Source: Alphaproteobacteria bacterium BRH_c36 (lineage in GTDB: Bacteria; Pseudomonadota; Alphaproteobacteria; Rhizobiales; Hyphomicrobiaceae). Taken from it: 42,952 nt of DNA. The position numbers were made by a program, and so were the translations under genes. The notes beneath the pieces are model-generated. The model made no database searches. It was given only the letters and a program-made list of their open reading frames with translations, and was not told the origin of the DNA. The stretch is from contig LOEV01000023.1 of assembly GCA_001516065.1 (NCBI GenBank), positions 1 through 42,952 on the forward strand, given 5' to 3'. Below are positions 41,305 to 42,952 of this stretch, in pieces; the stretch's first letter is position 1; every line of letters begins with the position of its first letter.

Positions 41305-42177
41305 ATGAGAGGCATTATCCTCGCCGGCGGTTCCGGCACCCGGTTGCACCCGATGACGCTCGTCACGTCGAAGCAGCTTCTGCCGGTCTATGACAAGCCG
41401 ATGATCTACTACCCGCTGACCACGCTGATGCTGGCCGGCATTCGCGAGATCATGATTATCTCGACGCCCACCGACCTGCCGAATTTCCAACGCCTTCTTG
41501 GCGACGGCACCCAGTGGGGCATCGAGCTGACCTACGCCGAGCAGCCGCGCCCCGAAGGCCTTGCCCAGGCCTATCATATCGGCGGAGATTTCGTTTCCGG
41601 TCGCAACTCCTGCCTCGTCCTCGGCGACAACGTCTTCTACGGTCACGGCCTGATGGAGCTTCTGTCACGCGCCCGGCAGCGCACAATGGGCGCCAGCGTT
41701 TTCGCCTATCACGTCACCGATCCCGAGCGCTACGGTGTGGTCGAACTCGATAAGGACGGGCGCGCGCTCTCGATCGAGGAAAAACCCGCGAAGCCCAAAT
41801 CGCGCTGGGCCGTCACCGGCCTTTACTTCTACGATCCAAGCGTCGTCGAAATCGCTGCCAATCTGAAGCCGTCCGCACGCGGAGAACTCGAGATCACCGA
41901 CGTCAACGCCGCCTACATGGCGCGCGGCGAACTCTTCGTCGAGAAGATGGGTCGCGGCTTTGCGTGGCTCGACACCGGCACCCCGGATGCCCTCAACGAA
42001 GCAAGCGACTTCGTCGCCGCGCTGCAGAAGCGGCAGGGTTACCGCATCTCGTGCCCCGAAGAGATCGCCTTCCGCATGGGCTTCATCGACCAGGCAGCCC
42101 TCGAAGGACTCGGCGCCGCGCTCGGCAAGTCCGACTACGGCAAATACCTGATCGAGGCCGCGCACTCCGAGATCTGA
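41305..42177 (+). CDS. rmlA: Glucose-1-phosphate thymidylyltransferase
   Basis: A protein of 290 residues, the normal size. It joins dTTP and glucose 1-phosphate. Seen: [36 protein letters not shown] at the N-terminus, then the nucleotide and sugar contacts [15 protein letters not shown] and GDNVFYGHG, and [16 protein letters not shown]-type site precedes the ATG. It ends the visible rml operon. The fourth gene, rmlD (reductase), is not in view. The glycosyltransferase that follows lies in the same orientation, 54 bases later. Confidence 0.96.
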   Translation: MRGIILAGGSGTRLHPMTLVTSKQLLPVYDKPMIYYPLTTLMLAGIREIMIISTPTDLPNFQRLLGDGTQWGIELTYAEQPRPEGLAQAYHIGGDFVSGRNSCLVLGDNVFYGHGLMELLSRARQRTMGASVFAYHVTDPERYGVVELDKDGRALSIEEKPAKPKSRWAVTGLYFYDPSVVEIAANLKPSARGELEITDVNAAYMARGELFVEKMGRGFAWLDTGTPDALNEASDFVAALQKRQGYRISCPEEIAFRMGFIDQAALEGLGAALGKSDYGKYLIEAAHSEI

Positions 42178-42231
42178 ACCGGGGTGACCCCCTGGCCGGC
42201 CCGAATTGGGCCACAACCGTGGAGTGCGCAA

Positions 42232-42952
42232 TTGGCCGACGTTTCTCGCGATAAGCCGCGCATCGTCTTCATGTACCTGGGACGACGCGGCGCGCTCGGC
42301 CGCTTCACGCTGGAACTGGCCGAAGCCGCAGCGGCCGCATCGGCCACCACCGGCTGCGAATTCGAGTTCGTCATCTCCTCGAGTAACGAGATCGCTTCGC
42401 AATTCGAGCGGCTCGGGCTGAACGTCACGAAGATCGATACCTTCGAGCGCGCCACCCCGCTCAGCGTGACGAAGCAGTACTTCCCCGCCCGCCGCGCCTT
42501 GATGGAACGCCTGGCGCGCCACCGGCCGGCGGCTGTCGTCACGCTCATGCCGCACGTCTGGTCGCCGATCCTGGCGCGAGCGATCCGCCAGCTGGGGATC
42601 AAATATCTGACGATCATCCATGACGCCGTCCCCCACCCTGGAGACAAGACGGCCTGGATGACCCGCTGGTTGCGCTCCGATGCGAAAAACGCCGATGTCG
42701 TCATCACCCTCAGCCGGGCCGTCACCGAGAGTCTTGTCGCAAACCGCCTCGCCGATCCCGCCCGCGTGTTGCCGCTCTTCCATCCCGACCTGACATTTGC
42801 CAGCCCCATGACGCCACGCCGCCTGCTCCCCGGTCAACCGCTACGCCTGCTCTTCTTCGGGCGCATCATGCGCTACAAGGGTCTCTCACTGCTGCTCGAC
42901 GCCGCCGAGATTCTCAGCCGGCAGGGCGCCCCGGTGCGCCTCGGCATCGCCG
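42232..42952 (+). CDS. Glycosyltransferase family 4 (partial, runs off the window)
   Basis: An open frame starts with TTG 42232, seven bases after GGAG, and continues to the last base. It gives 240 residues so far. Seen: an N-terminal Rossmann part (RIVFMYLGRRGALGRFTLEL, then FEFVISSSNEIASQF), the stretch LTIIHDAVPHPGDK with acceptor-side character and LRLLFFGRIMRYKGLSLLLDAA, the start of the donor-binding half as in GT4 enzymes. No signal or membrane segment. It probably adds a sugar, perhaps rhamnose, to a surface polysaccharide, given the rml genes just before it. The C-terminal EX7E motif is beyond the edge. Confidence 0.85.
   Translation, partial: MADVSRDKPRIVFMYLGRRGALGRFTLELAEAAAAASATTGCEFEFVISSSNEIASQFERLGLNVTKIDTFERATPLSVTKQYFPARRALMERLARHRPAAVVTLMPHVWSPILARAIRQLGIKYLTIIHDAVPHPGDKTAWMTRWLRSDAKNADVVITLSRAVTESLVANRLADPARVLPLFHPDLTFASPMTPRRLLPGQPLRLLFFGRIMRYKGLSLLLDAAEILSRQGAPVRLGIA

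Noticed and set aside
41665-42837. A 390-residue minus-strand frame opposite rmlA and the last glycosyltransferase
   Set aside because: It overlaps two well-supported plus-strand genes and shows the repetitive Gly/Arg/Asp pattern of antisense frames.
1-42952. Search for CRISPR arrays, tRNA or rRNA genes, insertion sequences and phage genes
   Set aside because: No regularly spaced repeats, no cloverleaf-like sequence with a GGTTCGA-type arm and no transposase or integrase motifs were found by eye.

Overview
The window looks like a chromosome segment of a high-GC alphaproteobacterium of the order Hyphomicrobiales, most like a Mesorhizobium/Rhizobium relative. The reasons are the Ku/LigD end-joining operon, general-stress promoters of the alphaproteobacterial EcfG type (GGAAC-N17-GTT), TRAP transporters and the protein families present. 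The genus is inferred from gene content only.

Layout. (1) Positions 1-800 hold few intact genes: a nested palindromic element, a probable broken secreted-protein gene and a small frameshifted gene with its terminator. (2) Positions 814-10833 form a stress island. It has a membrane protein with a duplicated helical repeat, a Ku - LigD(PE-Pol) - ATP ligase operon, a small secreted EF-hand protein, two alpha/beta hydrolases, a DUF3008-like micro-gene, a conserved hypothetical and a DUF2383 four-helix protein. Five of these transcription units have a GGAAC-N17-GTT box at a suitable distance, and a sixth has a near match. (3) Positions 10966-15867 hold a TetR repressor divergent from an RND efflux pair, with a palindrome between them. 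(4) Positions 16265-27147 hold a catabolic cluster: a split TRAP transporter, a LysR regulator, an AhpD/carboxymuconolactone-decarboxylase-like protein, a vanillate-demethylase-type reductase and Rieske oxygenase, a class III CoA-transferase, a hypothetical protein and a Tat-exported amidohydrolase. Two promoters share one 15-bp palindrome (ATCG-N7-CGAT) of the LysR T-N11-A type, which ties uptake and oxidation genes to the local regulator. (5) SelO lies at 27371-28834. (6) Positions 29371-42952 are a surface-polysaccharide region: a damaged small gene, a glycosyltransferase with an in-frame TGA, three stand-alone sulfotransferase-like proteins, a sugar epimerase, a very large sulfotransferase-GT2-GT4 fusion, the dTDP-rhamnose genes rmlC-rmlB-rmlA (no rmlD in view) and a GT4 gene cut by the window edge.

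Main biological ideas. The island at 6.3-10.8 kb looks like a compact EcfG regulon that includes DNA end joining. The 16-27 kb cluster looks like a LysR-controlled uptake and oxidation pathway for an unidentified, probably aromatic, organic acid. The 31-39 kb cluster carries four separate PAPS-sulfotransferase-like modules around one fused glycosyltransferase, which suggests a sulfated or otherwise modified surface glycan. It is the best candidate here for an undescribed system. No tRNA, rRNA, CRISPR array, transposase or integrase was recognised.
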